This document shows positions 46,055 through 56,699 of a stretch of DNA of 64,000 bases, in pieces (the stretch's first letter is position 1; every line of letters begins with the position of its first letter). Source of the DNA: Franzmannia pantelleriensis (GTDB lineage: Bacteria > Pseudomonadota > Gammaproteobacteria > Pseudomonadales > Halomonadaceae); NCBI RefSeq assembly GCF_900102875.1, contig NZ_FNGH01000006.1:124001-188000 (forward strand). The letters run 5' to 3'. A model generated the notes under the pieces. That model did not search any database, had not been told where the DNA came from, and saw only the letters and a list, made by a program, of their open reading frames with translations. The translations under genes and the position numbers were made by a program.

Positions 46055-47932
46055 TCAGTTTCTCAACCAGTTCCTCAGCTTGACCAGCAGCAGCGCACCA
46101 TCGCTGAGCTCGCGGCGGTCGTGAAGCAGTTCGGCGAGCAAGTCGGGGCGGTCGGTGATGATATTGTCGACGCCCATGTCGATCAGCTGCGACATGCGTG
46201 CACGGTTATTGACCGTCCAGGTGTGTAGCTCATAGCCGTAGTAACGGGCCGCGCGGATCTCGGCGTCACTGACCCGGTTGTGACGAAGTCCCAGGGCGTC
46301 GAAGCTGCTTCGGTCGAGGGTGCCTGGCAGCACGAACTGTGCCAGCAGGGTGGTGCGTAGCTGCGGCTCGCGGGCCTTGATCTCGCGCACCAGCGACGGC
46401 GACATGGTCGCTACCAGCACGTCGTCGTGGACGTCGTCGCTGCCGCAGCCCTCAGGTGGCTGTGATTCCTGCTCGCGGCAGTTCTGGCGCGCCTGGTTTT
46501 CCTGCGCCAGGCTCTCGAGTACCGCGTCGACCAGATCCAGCTCACGGCCCGGGTCGGGTTTCAAATCGATCATCAGCGGGCTCTGGGTGCGGGTGCGTGC
46601 CAGCGCTTCGTCCAACGTCGGCATGTGTTCGCCGACGAAGGCATCGCCGAACCAGCTACCCACATCAAACTGCTGCAGCTCCTCGAGGGTCAGGTCGCGT
46701 ACATTACGTGGATCGCCGGTCAGGCGCTGCAGGGTGCGATCGTGGTAGAGAATCACCTGATCGTCAGCGGTGAGACGGACGTCGATTTCGGTAAAGTCGG
46801 CACCATCCAGTATCGCTTGCTCAATGGCGGCCATGGTGTTCTCCGGGGCCGCCATTGAGCTGCCGCGGTGGGCGGTGATCATCACCTCGTCGCGTAGTTC
46901 GAAGCTGTTGACGATCAGCCATGCCTGGCTGATCGCGAAGGCGATCACCCCCAGCTCAACGGCCCAGGCCCAGTGCCCAGGGTGCGAGTCGGCGCCGGGT
47001 CGGGGCGGGCGTGGCTCGCGGTGCACCAGGCGCAGATAGAGGCACGCCGACAACAGGCTGTTGGCGGCAATCCCCACGAAGGTCACTGCCAGTGTCAGCA
47101 GCACATAGCCGCTGAGATAGGCGAGCATGGCCGGTATCAACACTGCGTTGCGTTCCGGCAGCCACCATAGCATCGGGGTGAAGATGCGATCGAACAGCGC
47201 CGTGATCAAGAAAGGCAGTGCCACGATGGCGATCAGCAGCAGGATCACCGCGGCGGCAATCGGCCGGCGGCGGCTGCGGGTCAAACGATGGCTGCGCTTC
47301 AGGGCGCGCATCGGGCCAAGTGCTTCGAGCACCACCAGTGGCAGGGCCAGGATCCAGCGGAAATACAGCGTCGCAGCGATGCTCGCCCAGACCAGTGCCA
47401 GTGGCAGACTAACGGCCAGGAACTGCCACATGGCCGGCGGGCGGACCCGCTGCACATAGTAGGGGTCGAGGCCGCCAAGGAAGATGCCGTAGAGCCAGCT
47501 TATCGCGAGTACTGGCGGCAGGATCAGCAGCAGGTGAGCGCCGACCTGTACGACCACCAGCCCGGCCAGGGCCGGTAGCCGGCCCAGGCTGCCCCAGAAG
47601 GCCTCCCAGGCCAGCCGATAGTGATTGTCGCGGGGGCGAACCGCGACCAGGATCATGCCGGCCTGCTGCAGGTAGAGCACCAGGAAGGTCAGGCCGATAG
47701 CGGCCAGTAGCCACAGCACCCCACCGGGCGAGATCAGGATGTCGAGCAGCTCGGCATTGCTGATCACCGGCCGGCCAAACTGGCCGAGCAGCGAGGTCAG
47801 GGTCCAGGCTACCGAAGGCAGCAGCACCGCCGAGGCGAGGACGGTGAAGAACAGATGGTAAGCAAGCAGGGGGCGAAAATGCTCACGCAGCGAGCGAAGC
47901 ACGTCACCGTTTAGCTGTGACAGTGACAGCAT
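46055..47932 (-). CDS. Membrane-anchored glycerophosphodiester phosphodiesterase
   Basis: 625 residues from ATG 47932. N-terminal half (about 20-350) has six to eight hydrophobic segments of the GPDPase membrane-domain type (PF10110). The C-terminal GDPD TIM barrel (about 365-615) has the catalytic HRG in ITAHRGSSMAAPENT, EIDVRLTADD and YHDRTLQRLTG. Hydrolyses glycerophosphodiesters from lipid turnover to glycerol-3-phosphate, so it could feed the GlpR-controlled pathway; the link is inference. An extra 30-residue Gln/Cys-rich loop sits inside the barrel. Confidence 0.87.
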   Translation of the reverse strand: MLSLSQLNGDVLRSLREHFRPLLAYHLFFTVLASAVLLPSVAWTLTSLLGQFGRPVISNAELLDILISPGGVLWLLAAIGLTFLVLYLQQAGMILVAVRPRDNHYRLAWEAFWGSLGRLPALAGLVVVQVGAHLLLILPPVLAISWLYGIFLGGLDPYYVQRVRPPAMWQFLAVSLPLALVWASIAATLYFRWILALPLVVLEALGPMRALKRSHRLTRSRRRPIAAAVILLLIAIVALPFLITALFDRIFTPMLWWLPERNAVLIPAMLAYLSGYVLLTLAVTFVGIAANSLLSACLYLRLVHREPRPPRPGADSHPGHWAWAVELGVIAFAISQAWLIVNSFELRDEVMITAHRGSSMAAPENTMAAIEQAILDGADFTEIDVRLTADDQVILYHDRTLQRLTGDPRNVRDLTLEELQQFDVGSWFGDAFVGEHMPTLDEALARTRTQSPLMIDLKPDPGRELDLVDAVLESLAQENQARQNCREQESQPPEGCGSDDVHDDVLVATMSPSLVREIKAREPQLRTTLLAQFVLPGTLDRSSFDALGLRHNRVSDAEIRAARYYGYELHTWTVNNRARMSQLIDMGVDNIITDRPDLLAELLHDRRELSDGALLLVKLRNWLRN

Positions 47933-48029
47933 GGCAGTCCATTTGGTTGAGCATCCTGTATCTAGCCTGTCACCATGGCGCGCGCTTGGCAATTCCCGCT
48001 GCCTGGCAGCTCGCCCGACCTTGTGTGTG

Positions 48030-48518
48030 TCACGCCTCCAGCGGTAGCCGCGTCGCGGCGATGACGATGCCGTTGTTGTCGGCGTAGAGCCACTGACCCG
48101 GCACCATGTTGGCGCCGGCAAACTGCACGCCGACATCGCGCTGGCCATCGCCGTTGCATTGGCCGCGCCGCGGGTGCACCCCCAGCGCTTGCACGCCAAA
48201 TTCCATTTCAGCCAGCACGTCGACGTCGCGCACGCAGCCGTAGAGGACCACACCGCCCCAGCCGTTCTCCAGGGCCTGCTCGGCAAGACGGTCGCCCAGC
48301 AGCGCGCAGCGCAGCGAGCCGCCGCCGTCGACGACCAGCACGCAACCATTGCCGGGTTCCGCGAGGGCCTGCATCAGCAGGGCGTTGTCCTCGAAGCACT
48401 TGATGGTGCGCACCGGACCGCAGAACGTCTCGCGGCCGCCGACGTTAGCGAAGATAGGGTCGAGCACCTGTACTTCGGGGTGAGCGTCGCAGATATCCGG
48501 CGTGACGATATGACTCAT
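48030..48518 (-). CDS. rraA: RraA-family protein (RNase E inhibitor / HMG aldolase-like)
   Basis: 162 residues from ATG 48518 (AGGAG 7 bp ahead). Closely follows E. coli RraA: TPDICDAHPEVQVLDPIFANVGGRETFCGPVRTIKCF-type start, CVLVVDGGGSLRCALLGD, LYGCVRDVD, and a YADNNGIVIA end. E. coli RraA inhibits RNase E; several homologues are 4-hydroxy-4-methyl-2-oxoglutarate aldolases, so both remain possible. Independent transcription unit behind the acnB terminator. Confidence 0.88.
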   Translation of the reverse strand: MSHIVTPDICDAHPEVQVLDPIFANVGGRETFCGPVRTIKCFEDNALLMQALAEPGNGCVLVVDGGGSLRCALLGDRLAEQALENGWGGVVLYGCVRDVDVLAEMEFGVQALGVHPRRGQCNGDGQRDVGVQFAGANMVPGQWLYADNNGIVIAATRLPLEA

Positions 48519-48596
48519 CATACGGCTCCTTTCAGGATGAACGGTGGAGGGTGTCTTGAGCATAAGTCATAAGCGCGGCGAGCTTGTCGCGCCAAT

Positions 48597-48626
48597 AAAA
48601 AACGCCCCGCACGTGGCGGGGCGTTT
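48597..48626 (-). terminator. Terminator of acnB
   Basis: On the minus strand AACGCCCCGC-CACGT-GCGGGGCGTT followed by TTTTATT. The left-hand A run also makes it plausible for the + strand. Confidence 0.85.
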
Positions 48627-48710
48627 CGGTCATCGGCTATGGCGTTTGCTGCCGGGCAGCATGGCCATCGATGTTGCGAGCATCGGCGACGATAGGTGTG
48701 ATGCGGTCGA

Positions 48711-51314
48711 TCAGGCTTCCTGGGCGACCGGAATCACATTCGAGGCAGCCTTTTGGTACTGCTCGATTTCATGGAAGTTCATGTAACGATAGATCTCAGA
48801 TGCCATCGCGTCGAACTGTCCCATGTAGCCTTGGTATTCTTCCACGCTTGGCAGGCGTCCTTCAACCGCGGCCACGGCCGCCAGCTCGGCGGAAGCTAGA
48901 TAGACGTTGGCACCATCACCCAGACGGTTGGGGAAGTTACGCGTCGACGTCGAGACCACAGTGGACTTGGCGGCCACGCGCGCCTGGTTACCCATGCACA
49001 GCGAGCAGCCCGGCATTTCCATGCGTGCACCGGCACGGCCGTAGATGCCGTAGTAGCCCTCTTCGGTGAGCTGGTGCTGGTCCATCTTGGTGGGCGGTGC
49101 CAGCCACAGCTTGGTCTTGAGGCTACCGGCCGGCTGCTGCTCGAGCAGCTTGCCCGCGGCGCGGAAGTGGCCGATGTTGGTCATGCACGAGCCAATGAAG
49201 ACCTCATCGATCTTCTCGCCGGCCACGTCGGAGAGCAGGCGGGCGTCGTCCGGATCGTTGGGCGCGCAGAGGATCGGCTCCTTGATCTCGTCAAGGTCGA
49301 TCTCGATCACTTCGGCGTACTCGGCGTCTGCATCGGCGCGCATCAGGCTCGGGTCAGCCAGCCACGCTTCCATGGCCTGGATGCGGCGACTGATGGTGCG
49401 CTCGTCGCCGTAACCGTTGCTGATCATCCACTTGAGCAGGGTGATGTTGGACTTCAGGTACTCGGCGACGCTGTCCTCACCCAGGGTGATGGTGCAGCCG
49501 GCGGCGGAGCGCTCGGCGGAGGCGTCGGAGAGCTCGAAGGCCTGCTCCACGGTGAGGTCCTCGAGGCCTTCGATCTCCAGTACGCGGCCCGAGAAGGCGT
49601 TCTTCTTGCCGGACTTCTCGACGGTCAGCAGGCCATGCTTGATCCCGTAGTAGGGGATGGCATGGACCAGGTCACGCAGGGTGACACCGGGCTGACGCTT
49701 GCCCTTGAAGCGCACAAGGATCGATTCCGGCATATCCAGCGGCATCACGCCGGTGGCGGCGGCGAAGGCCACCAGGCCGGAGCCCGCCGGGAACGAGATG
49801 CCCATCGGGAAACGGGTATGGGAATCACCGCCGGTACCCACGGTGTCGGGCAGCAGCATGCGGTTCAGCCAGCTGTGGATGATGCCGTCGCCGGGGCGCA
49901 GCGAAACACCGCCGCGGTTCATGATGAAATCGGGCAGGGTGTGCTGGGTCTCGACGTCGACCGGCTTGGGGTAGGCGCTGGTGTGACAGAACGACTGCAT
50001 CACCAGATCGGCCTGGAAGCCCAGGCAGGCCAGGTCCTTGAGCTCGTCGCGGGTCATCGGCCCGGTGGTGTCCTGGGAGCCCACGGTGGTCATCTTCGGC
50101 TCGCAGTACATGCCCGGGCGCACGCCCTCCATGCCGCAGGCCTTGCCGACCATCTTCTGGGCCAGGGTAAAGCCCTTGCCGGTGTCGACCGGCTGTTCCG
50201 GGGTCTTGAACACCTCGGAGGCTTCCAAGCCCAACTCGTTGCGCGCCTTATCGGTCAAGCCTCGGCCGATGATCAGCGGAATACGGCCGCCAGCGCGCAC
50301 TTCGTCGAGAATCACCCGGGTCTTGAGTTCGAAGGTAGAGAGCACCTCGTCGCTGCCGTGCTTGCAGACCTTGCCCTCGTAGGGGTAGACGTCGATGACG
50401 TCGCCCATCTCGAGCTTGGTGACGTCGAACTCGATCGGCAGGGCGCCGGCGTCTTCCATGGTGTTGAAGAAGATCGGCGCGATCTTGCCGCCAAAGCAGT
50501 AGCCGGCGGTGCGCTTGTTGGGCACGTAGGGCATGTCGTTGCCGAAGAACCACAGCACCGAGTTGGTAGCCGACTTGCGCGAAGAGCCGGTACCCACGAC
50601 GTCACCGACGTAGGCGACCGGGTAGCCCTTGGCCTTGACCGCCTCGATCTGTGCCAGCGGGCCCTTGGTGCCGGGCTGCTCAGGCTCGATGCCGTCACGC
50701 GGGTTCTTGAGCATGGCGTTGGCATGCAGCGGAATGTCGGGGCGCGACCAGGCGTCTTGCGCCGGCGACAGGTCGTCGGTGTTGGTTTCACCGGGCACCT
50801 TGAAGACCGTCAGGGTGACCTTCTCATCGAGCTTGGGCTTGGCCAGGAACCACTCTGCGTCGGCCCACGACTGCAGCACGTCCTTGGCCACGGCGTTGCC
50901 GTTCTTGGCGCGTTCGGCCACGTCATGGAAGGCGTCGAACATCAGCAGGGTGTGCTTGAGCTGCTCGCCGGCTTCGCGGGCCAGCTCGTCGTTGTCGAGC
51001 AGCTCGACCAGCGTGGCGATGTTGTAGCCGCCCTGCATGGTACCCAGCAGCTTGACGGCATGAATCTTGTCGATCAGGGGAGAGCTGGCTTCGCCCTTGG
51101 TGATGGCGCTGAGGAAAGCGGCCTTGACGTAGGCAGCCTCGTCGACACCCGGCGGTACGCGGTCGGTGATCAACTCGAGCAGGAACTCTTCCTCGCCCGC
51201 CGGCGGCGCCTTGAGCAGTTCAATCAGCGCTGCGACCTGTTCGGCGTTAAGCGGTTTCGGCGGAATGCCCTCGGCGGCACGTTCCTCGACATGTTGGCGA
51301 TAAGCTTCAAGCAC
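48711..51314 (-). CDS. acnB: Aconitate hydratase 2 (AcnB)
   Basis: TCA-cycle aconitase of the AcnB class. 867 residues. N-terminal HEAT-like domain (about 1-160), a swivel domain ahead of the catalytic core ([20 protein letters not shown]). Cluster ligands in [15 protein letters not shown] and [11 protein letters not shown]. Expressed singly from a promoter 126 bp upstream. AcnB-type proteins can bind mRNA when apo. Confidence 0.97.
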   Translation of the reverse strand: MLEAYRQHVEERAAEGIPPKPLNAEQVAALIELLKAPPAGEEEFLLELITDRVPPGVDEAAYVKAAFLSAITKGEASSPLIDKIHAVKLLGTMQGGYNIATLVELLDNDELAREAGEQLKHTLLMFDAFHDVAERAKNGNAVAKDVLQSWADAEWFLAKPKLDEKVTLTVFKVPGETNTDDLSPAQDAWSRPDIPLHANAMLKNPRDGIEPEQPGTKGPLAQIEAVKAKGYPVAYVGDVVGTGSSRKSATNSVLWFFGNDMPYVPNKRTAGYCFGGKIAPIFFNTMEDAGALPIEFDVTKLEMGDVIDVYPYEGKVCKHGSDEVLSTFELKTRVILDEVRAGGRIPLIIGRGLTDKARNELGLEASEVFKTPEQPVDTGKGFTLAQKMVGKACGMEGVRPGMYCEPKMTTVGSQDTTGPMTRDELKDLACLGFQADLVMQSFCHTSAYPKPVDVETQHTLPDFIMNRGGVSLRPGDGIIHSWLNRMLLPDTVGTGGDSHTRFPMGISFPAGSGLVAFAAATGVMPLDMPESILVRFKGKRQPGVTLRDLVHAIPYYGIKHGLLTVEKSGKKNAFSGRVLEIEGLEDLTVEQAFELSDASAERSAAGCTITLGEDSVAEYLKSNITLLKWMISNGYGDERTISRRIQAMEAWLADPSLMRADADAEYAEVIEIDLDEIKEPILCAPNDPDDARLLSDVAGEKIDEVFIGSCMTNIGHFRAAGKLLEQQPAGSLKTKLWLAPPTKMDQHQLTEEGYYGIYGRAGARMEMPGCSLCMGNQARVAAKSTVVSTSTRNFPNRLGDGANVYLASAELAAVAAVEGRLPSVEEYQGYMGQFDAMASEIYRYMNFHEIEQYQKAASNVIPVAQEA

Positions 51315-51439
51315 GATAGGGCCCTCATCAAGTGTCTAAGCCAGGACGTTGCCTGGTCGCCGTATGCAGCTGATCCGCTGACGGCGCCAGTCGCATGTCG
51401 CCCCGGTTCTCGCGGTAACCATATGAATGGGTGCTGCGG

Positions 51440-51468
51440 ACTATACGTGAAACTGTCGACAATGTTAA
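51440..51468 (-). promoter_or_regulatory. Promoter of acnB
   Basis: TTAACA (51463-51468), 17-bp spacer, TATAGT (51440-51445) on the minus strand. The 5' untranslated region would be about 120 nt, long enough for regulation by a small RNA or Fe-S-responsive binding; no specific element was recognised. Confidence 0.65.
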
Positions 51469-51612
51469 GGAAGCGCGGCGTGGTGGGCCTTCAACTTTGG
51501 TCGGCGCGCCGTGCGAAGGTGGGGGCGGGGACGATATCGAGGATGCCTCTAAGGCCTCGACGCGGTACCATCGGCGCCGTGAATTCGTCTGAGTGATTCA
51601 GTGGGGAGACGC

Positions 51613-52047
51613 ATGAGCCAACGGATCGTGTCGCCCTGCGTGGGCCTGTGTTCTACCACGGTGGGAGACACCACCTGCCGCGGCTGCCAGCGTCACGACC
51701 GTGAGATTCGTGACTGGCTGGGCTATGACGGCAGCGAGCGCGAGGCGCGCATGCAGGCGCTGGATGCGCTTCGCGTGACGGTGGCCGAGCGCTATCTGAT
51801 GATCACCGATGCAGCACTGCTCGAGACACAGCTGGTGCGTTACCGGATTCGCTTCCGGCCCGAGCAGCCGGCGTTGTCGCGTGCCATCGAACTGCTCCGG
51901 GTAGGACGCCAGCGCATCAACGACCTGACACGCTACGGGCTGGCGCCGCGCGATGCTGTCGCAGCGCTGGATCCCGTCGAGCTCTATACGGTGATCCACC
52001 GGGCGCTGGATGCCGCCGCCCAGGCGCGCAGCGACGCCGAGCCTTGA
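51613..52047 (+). CDS. DUF1289 family cysteine-motif protein
   Basis: 144 residues from ATG 51613, with GGGGAG 4 bp ahead. The N-terminal DUF1289 motif (SPCVGLCSTTVGDTTCRGC, four Cys at about 8-29) suggests a zinc or Fe-S site. The rest is mostly helical, Arg/Leu-rich. Function unknown. Divergent from acnB and 51 bp before miaE. Confidence 0.75.
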   Translation: MSQRIVSPCVGLCSTTVGDTTCRGCQRHDREIRDWLGYDGSEREARMQALDALRVTVAERYLMITDAALLETQLVRYRIRFRPEQPALSRAIELLRVGRQRINDLTRYGLAPRDAVAALDPVELYTVIHRALDAAAQARSDAEP

Positions 52048-52098
52048 CCCCCATTGTCTACATCCAACCGCCACTTAATGATGCAAGAGAATCTGACC

Positions 52099-52737
52099 AT
52101 GCAAGACTCCCCGGAGGCGCTGCTGCCCGAGTCGCTTACGCATTTTCTGCGCTGCCCCACGCCCGATGCCTGGGTCGCGGCGGCGCTCGCCAATGAAGAA
52201 TTGCTGCTGATCGACCATGCGCAGTGTGAGAAGAAGGCCGCCTCGACGGCGATGAGCCTGATGTACCGCTACGTAGATCGGCCGCTGCTGCTGACCAAGA
52301 TGTCGCAGCTGGCCCGGGAAGAGCTGCTGCACTTCGAGCAGGTCATCAAGATTATGGAGACCCGTGGCGTTACCTACCGCCATCTCAGTGCCTCACGCTA
52401 CGCTGAAGGACTGCGCCGTGAGGTGCGGACTGAAGATCCGGCGCGGCTGGTCGATATATTGATCATCGGGGCCTATATCGAAGCGCGCAGCTGTGAGCGC
52501 TTCGCGCGGCTGATTCCGCACCTCGACGCTGAACTTGCCAAGTTCTATCGCAGTCTGGTTAAGTCGGAAGGGCGTCACTTCGAGGACTACCTGATGCTGG
52601 CGCGCCGCTACGCAGACGAGGGAGGCGATGCCGACGTCGAAGCACGCATTGCTTTCTTCGCCGAGTGCGAAGCCGAGTTGATCAACTGTGAGGACAACGA
52701 GTTTCGTTTCCACAGCGGCTTGCCACGCGCCGCATGA
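52099..52737 (+). CDS. miaE: tRNA-(ms2io6A)-hydroxylase MiaE
   Basis: Non-haem di-iron monooxygenase that hydroxylates the 2-methylthio-isopentenyl adenosine at tRNA position 37. 212 residues from ATG 52099 (AAGAGA 7-8 bp ahead); ATGs at 52078 and 52081 are alternatives. Ferritin-like helices carry the metal ligands: NEELLLIDHAQCEKKAAS, REELLHFEQVIKIM, IGAYIEARSCERF, and SEGRHFEDYLMLA. Salmonella MiaE is longer; this short form is typical of pseudomonads. Confidence 0.93.
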   Translation: MQDSPEALLPESLTHFLRCPTPDAWVAAALANEELLLIDHAQCEKKAASTAMSLMYRYVDRPLLLTKMSQLAREELLHFEQVIKIMETRGVTYRHLSASRYAEGLRREVRTEDPARLVDILIIGAYIEARSCERFARLIPHLDAELAKFYRSLVKSEGRHFEDYLMLARRYADEGGDADVEARIAFFAECEAELINCEDNEFRFHSGLPRAA

Positions 52738-52790
52738 GCCGCCCAGGCGCGCCTATGGCATACTGAGCAGATAATAACGCAGGAACCATC

Positions 52791-55700
52791 ATGATGCGGG
52801 AACCACCTGTCAACGAGCAGTTAGCGCTATTCGGTCACTTTTCTCTGATGCTCGGCGAGGACAGCCTTTCCCAGTTCAGTTACGACAAGGTCAAGGCCTT
52901 GCTGGTCTATCTGCTGCTGCATCGCCAGCCCGTCAATCGCTCGACCCTGGCCGAGCTGCTGTGGCCCGACCAGGGGCTGTCGTCAGGGCGTACCAACCTG
53001 CGCCACGCGCTGCACTGCCTGCGCCAGTCGCTGGGCGACCAGGCTGAACGGGTGCTGGTGGTGTCGCGTCAGACCATCGCCTTCAAGCTGCCCGAGGAGT
53101 GGGTGTTCGATCTCTATCAGCTGCAGGAGATGCTCGACGCACCCGCCGATCTCACCAACCTTGAAGCGATCCTCGACATCTATCGCGGTGATCTGGTCGA
53201 AGAGCTGCAGCTGTCGGCCTGCGCCGAGTTCCAGCGCTGGTTGCTACGGGTGCGCAACGAGTGGCGTCAGCGGGTCATTGCCTACGCCGAGACCGTGCTC
53301 GAGTCCCACGACGCGGTGCCTGAACCGCTGCTGCGTGCCCTGGTAAGCCGTTTTTCCGGCTACGGTCCCTTCCACGAACGGTTGGTGCGTCAGCTCGCCG
53401 AGCAGGGCCAGTCGGCGGCGGCCCATGAACAGTACAATGCCTATCTGCAACTGCTGGCGCTGTCCGGCCAGCAGCCCGAGCCAAACTTCCTGCAGCTGGC
53501 TCGCCACTGGTCGGACGGAAAAGGAGAGCTGCAGCGACTCTCGCCCCAGGGCGCCTTCTCGCGGGCGCTGGCCGCCGATAGCTCGCCGCTGCGCGACGAC
53601 GAGATCGAGCAGCGCCAGCTGTCAGTGATGGCTATCCGGCTGCGCCTCAAGGGGGAGTGGCAGGATCGCGCCGAAACCCGCGCCTGCCTGACGCTGCAGA
53701 TCGAACTGATGCGCTGGCTCGAGCAGCAATGTCACCACCTGGGGGGGTTCTGGCTGCCGGGCGCTACCGGTGGTCTGGGGCTGGCCTGCTTCGGTACCCA
53801 CGGCCCGGCGCACCAACTGGCCGAACTGGTGGCGCTCTACGAACACTGCCGGCGCACGCTGCCCGACGAGAGTGCGCGCCACTGGAGCGGCGACGGCGCG
53901 ATTCCTTCCTTCGAGCTGGCCGCCGGCCTCAACAGTGGCCGGGTGGTATATCTGCCTGAGCGCCAGCTGGTCGACCCACTCGGTCAGGTCACCCAGGTAT
54001 CGCTGGAGCTGATGAGCGCCGCGGAAGGCAGCGAACTGGTGATCTCCCAGGAGTCGAGCCAGCACATGCCACCGGCGCTCGACCTCCAGCCGCGGCTGTC
54101 ATCGCGGCTGCTGGCCAGTGACGGCAAGGTTCGCCTGCGTGCCTTGGTCCTGGGTACCAACGAAGGTGGCCGCGAGGCGCTGCCGCCGAGCCTGATCGGC
54201 CGTGAGCCGGCGCTGCGCAAGCTGCGCGACGCCCTGGCGCGGGCCGGTATCGGTCTGCGCCAGAGCGTGCTGGTGCGCGGTGCCTCGGGGATGGGCAAGT
54301 CGGCGCTGCTAGTCGGCTTTCGCCAGATCGAGCAGAGTCGTGACGCCGCCGTATGCTGGCAACCCACCACCCGGCTATCGGTGCAGATGCCCTACGGTGT
54401 GGCACGCCAGCTGCTGCACTGGCATCTGGGCGATGCCGTCGACAGTCAGGCATTTGGTTTGCTGCTCGAGCAGCTGCCGGGTTTCAGCCCGGATGACGAC
54501 AAGCGTCAGCTGCTCGAGGAGGCGCTTGGCGTGCGCGAACCCGAAGAGCTCTCCGCGGTGACCCAAAGTGGCGAGGCGGTGGAACTGGTGGTCAACCTGA
54601 TGCAGCGGCTGATCGAGTTGCTGACCCAGGAGCGGCCGCTGGTGATGATGATCGATGATCTGCAGTGGCTCGACGAGCTGTCGTTCAAGGTGCTCTCGGG
54701 ATTGCAGGCACGGCTACCGATCAACTGCCCGCTGCTGATCGTGGCCAGCCATCACGGCCGCGAGCCGCTGCCGGCCAAGCTGCACTGGGACCAGCAGATC
54801 GCACTGGGTCGGCTCGACGCGCTGCAGTCGTCGCGGCTGCTGTCGCAGTTGGCGCGTCGCTATCGGCTGCACCTCAGCCCGCGCTTGCGCAATCAGCTGA
54901 TCGAGCGCTGCGACGGTGTGCCGCTCTACCTGCAGGAGATCTGCCGGCGCCTCGACATGGATCGCCGTGAGGGGCGCAGCGTGCAGCTCGACGAACTGCC
55001 CCGCGGCCTGCTGGGGCTGCTCGCCAGCCGCATCGATCAGCTCGATGTGGACCGCGAGGTGGCCCATGTGGCGGCGGTGCTGGGGCGCCAGTTCCGGCTC
55101 GATTTCCTGGTCGAATGCAGCGGCTGGGAGCCGGCCCGCCTCAAGCAGGCGCTGGAGCAGATGTGCCGGCTCGAGGTCATCGAGGTCTGTGACGGCGGCA
55201 GCGAGTTCGACTACCAGTTCAGCCACCAACTGCTGCAGGAAGCGGCCTATCTGTCCTGCCCACGTGACCTGCGCATGCGTATTCACCTGCAGGTGGTCAA
55301 CCTCATCGAGGAGCGTTTCCCGATGTGGATCAGCCGGCACCCCGGCGACTTCGCCACTCACCTGCGGCGCAGCGGCCACTATGCGCGCGGTGCGCGCTAC
55401 TTCGAACTGGCCGCCCGCGAGGCGCTCAAGGTCAGTGCTAACCGCACCGCGCTGAAAATGGCCGATTCCGGGCTTGCCAGTCTGCGCCACGTCAACGACC
55501 AGGTCGAGCGTGAGATCAGTCTGCTCACGGTGCGTGGCCAGGCGGCGTTTGCCCTTGAGGGTCACGGCTCGCCGACTGCACACGAGAGCTTCGTGCGTGC
55601 CCGCGAGCTGATGGCGTGCGACAGCAACGAAACGTTGGCCGATGAGGAAGCGGATCTCGAGCAGCGTTTCCTGGTCAAGTGGGGCCTTTGGGTGGGCTGC

Positions 55701-56690
55701 AGCCAGCGCCATGCTCATGCCGATGCCTTTTCGCTGGCCTCCAATCTCGCCGATCTGGCGGCGCGCCTCGACGACGTGCGCTATCAGCGCCTCGCTGACT
55801 ATGCCCAGGCGACCTGTGAATACTGGGCGGGGCGTATTCGCCAGGCCTACGACCACCTCGAGGAGATCGACCCGCTCAACCAGTCGATGCTGATCGAGTG
55901 GCTGCCGTTCTCCGACCATCCTCAGGTGGCAGCGTCCTGCTATCAAGGCTGGGCGCTGTGCCTGCGCGGTGACTACCGCCGCGCCGAGCAGCAGGCCGAG
56001 GCTGCCATCCGTCTCGCTGAGCGCTTCAAGCATCCCGGCTCGCTGGCTATGGCGCTGCTGTTCTCGGCCGCGGTCTATCGCCAGCTGGGACACGTGCATC
56101 TGGCCGGCATGCGTGCCCAGCGCGCCTTCGAACTGACCGGCACCCCGGACCTGCACCTTTGGCAGGTGTCATCCCAGAGTCTGATCGGCTGGCAGAGAGC
56201 CCTGGCCGGTGACGCCGAAGGCCTGGTGATGCTGCAGGCGGGGATGGAGGAGTTCGATGAAGTGACCGGTCGCGAGCGATACACCCGCCCGGTACTGTGG
56301 TACGTGGATGCCTGCATGGCACTTGGCGAATACGTCCGCGCCGAGGATTACCTCGACCAGTGCCTACTGGTGGCCCAGGAGCGCGGTTCGCTCTACCTCC
56401 CGGAAATTGCCACCCAGCTGGCACGGGTTCGCCATCAACTGGGGCATCCCCGCGACGCGGTCAGGACGCTGGCAGAACAAGCCTTGTTGCAGGCTCGTGA
56501 GCACGAGAACCTGCATCAGCAGCTGCACGCCCTGGAGCTATGGCTGACGCTTATCGACCCGTCGGATGGCAAAGCGCGAGATGACTTCCGGCGTCTGCTC
56601 AGCGAGGTCTCGCACAGCGACGCGCCGGTATTGGTACGCTGGCGCAACCTGTTGGACCAGCGCGTACCGGCGAGCGCTGATAACGCCTGA
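52791..56690 (+). CDS. Large SARP/BTAD-like regulator with cyclase-like, AAA ATPase and TPR regions
   Basis: 1299 residues, single gene. Order read from sequence: N-terminal winged-helix/BTAD region (about 1-245; YDKVKALLVYLLLHRQP, LAELLWPD, TNLRHALHCLRQSL), as in SARP-type activators. Residues about 275-430 resemble a class III nucleotide cyclase (LGLACFGTHGPAHQLAEL, AGLNSGRVVYLPERQLVDPLG, SAAEGSELVIS), but the metal-binding Asp loop reads GATGG, so it is probably catalytically dead. AAA_16-type ATPase: Walker A GASGMGKS (497-504), Walker B VMMIDDLQWLDE (618-629). TPR-like repeats occupy about 860-1290. Expected to be a signal-integrating transcription activator (SARP, MalT-like STAND). Ligand and target genes are unknown. 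Confidence 0.8.
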   Translation: MMREPPVNEQLALFGHFSLMLGEDSLSQFSYDKVKALLVYLLLHRQPVNRSTLAELLWPDQGLSSGRTNLRHALHCLRQSLGDQAERVLVVSRQTIAFKLPEEWVFDLYQLQEMLDAPADLTNLEAILDIYRGDLVEELQLSACAEFQRWLLRVRNEWRQRVIAYAETVLESHDAVPEPLLRALVSRFSGYGPFHERLVRQLAEQGQSAAAHEQYNAYLQLLALSGQQPEPNFLQLARHWSDGKGELQRLSPQGAFSRALAADSSPLRDDEIEQRQLSVMAIRLRLKGEWQDRAETRACLTLQIELMRWLEQQCHHLGGFWLPGATGGLGLACFGTHGPAHQLAELVALYEHCRRTLPDESARHWSGDGAIPSFELAAGLNSGRVVYLPERQLVDPLGQVTQVSLELMSAAEGSELVISQESSQHMPPALDLQPRLSSRLLASDGKVRLRALVLGTNEGGREALPPSLIGREPALRKLRDALARAGIGLRQSVLVRGASGMGKSALLVGFRQIEQSRDAAVCWQPTTRLSVQMPYGVARQLLHWHLGDAVDSQAFGLLLEQLPGFSPDDDKRQLLEEALGVREPEELSAVTQSGEAVELVVNLMQRLIELLTQERPLVMMIDDLQWLDELSFKVLSGLQARLPINCPLLIVASHHGREPLPAKLHWDQQIALGRLDALQSSRLLSQLARRYRLHLSPRLRNQLIERCDGVPLYLQEICRRLDMDRREGRSVQLDELPRGLLGLLASRIDQLDVDREVAHVAAVLGRQFRLDFLVECSGWEPARLKQALEQMCRLEVIEVCDGGSEFDYQFSHQLLQEAAYLSCPRDLRMRIHLQVVNLIEERFPMWISRHPGDFATHLRRSGHYARGARYFELAAREALKVSANRTALKMADSGLASLRHVNDQVEREISLLTVRGQAAFALEGHGSPTAHESFVRARELMACDSNETLADEEADLEQRFLVKWGLWVGCSQRHAHADAFSLASNLADLAARLDDVRYQRLADYAQATCEYWAGRIRQAYDHLEEIDPLNQSMLIEWLPFSDHPQVAASCYQGWALCLRGDYRRAEQQAEAAIRLAERFKHPGSLAMALLFSAAVYRQLGHVHLAGMRAQRAFELTGTPDLHLWQVSSQSLIGWQRALAGDAEGLVMLQAGMEEFDEVTGRERYTRPVLWYVDACMALGEYVRAEDYLDQCLLVAQERGSLYLPEIATQLARVRHQLGHPRDAVRTLAEQALLQAREHENLHQQLHALELWLTLIDPSDGKARDDFRRLLSEVSHSDAPVLVRWRNLLDQRVPASADNA

Positions 56691-56699
56691 GCTTGCCGG

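Noticed and set aside
49074-51596. 840-codon + strand open frame opposite acnB
   Set aside because: A shadow of strong codon bias in G+C-rich acnB; composition is Gly/Val/Leu-rich with no family sequence.
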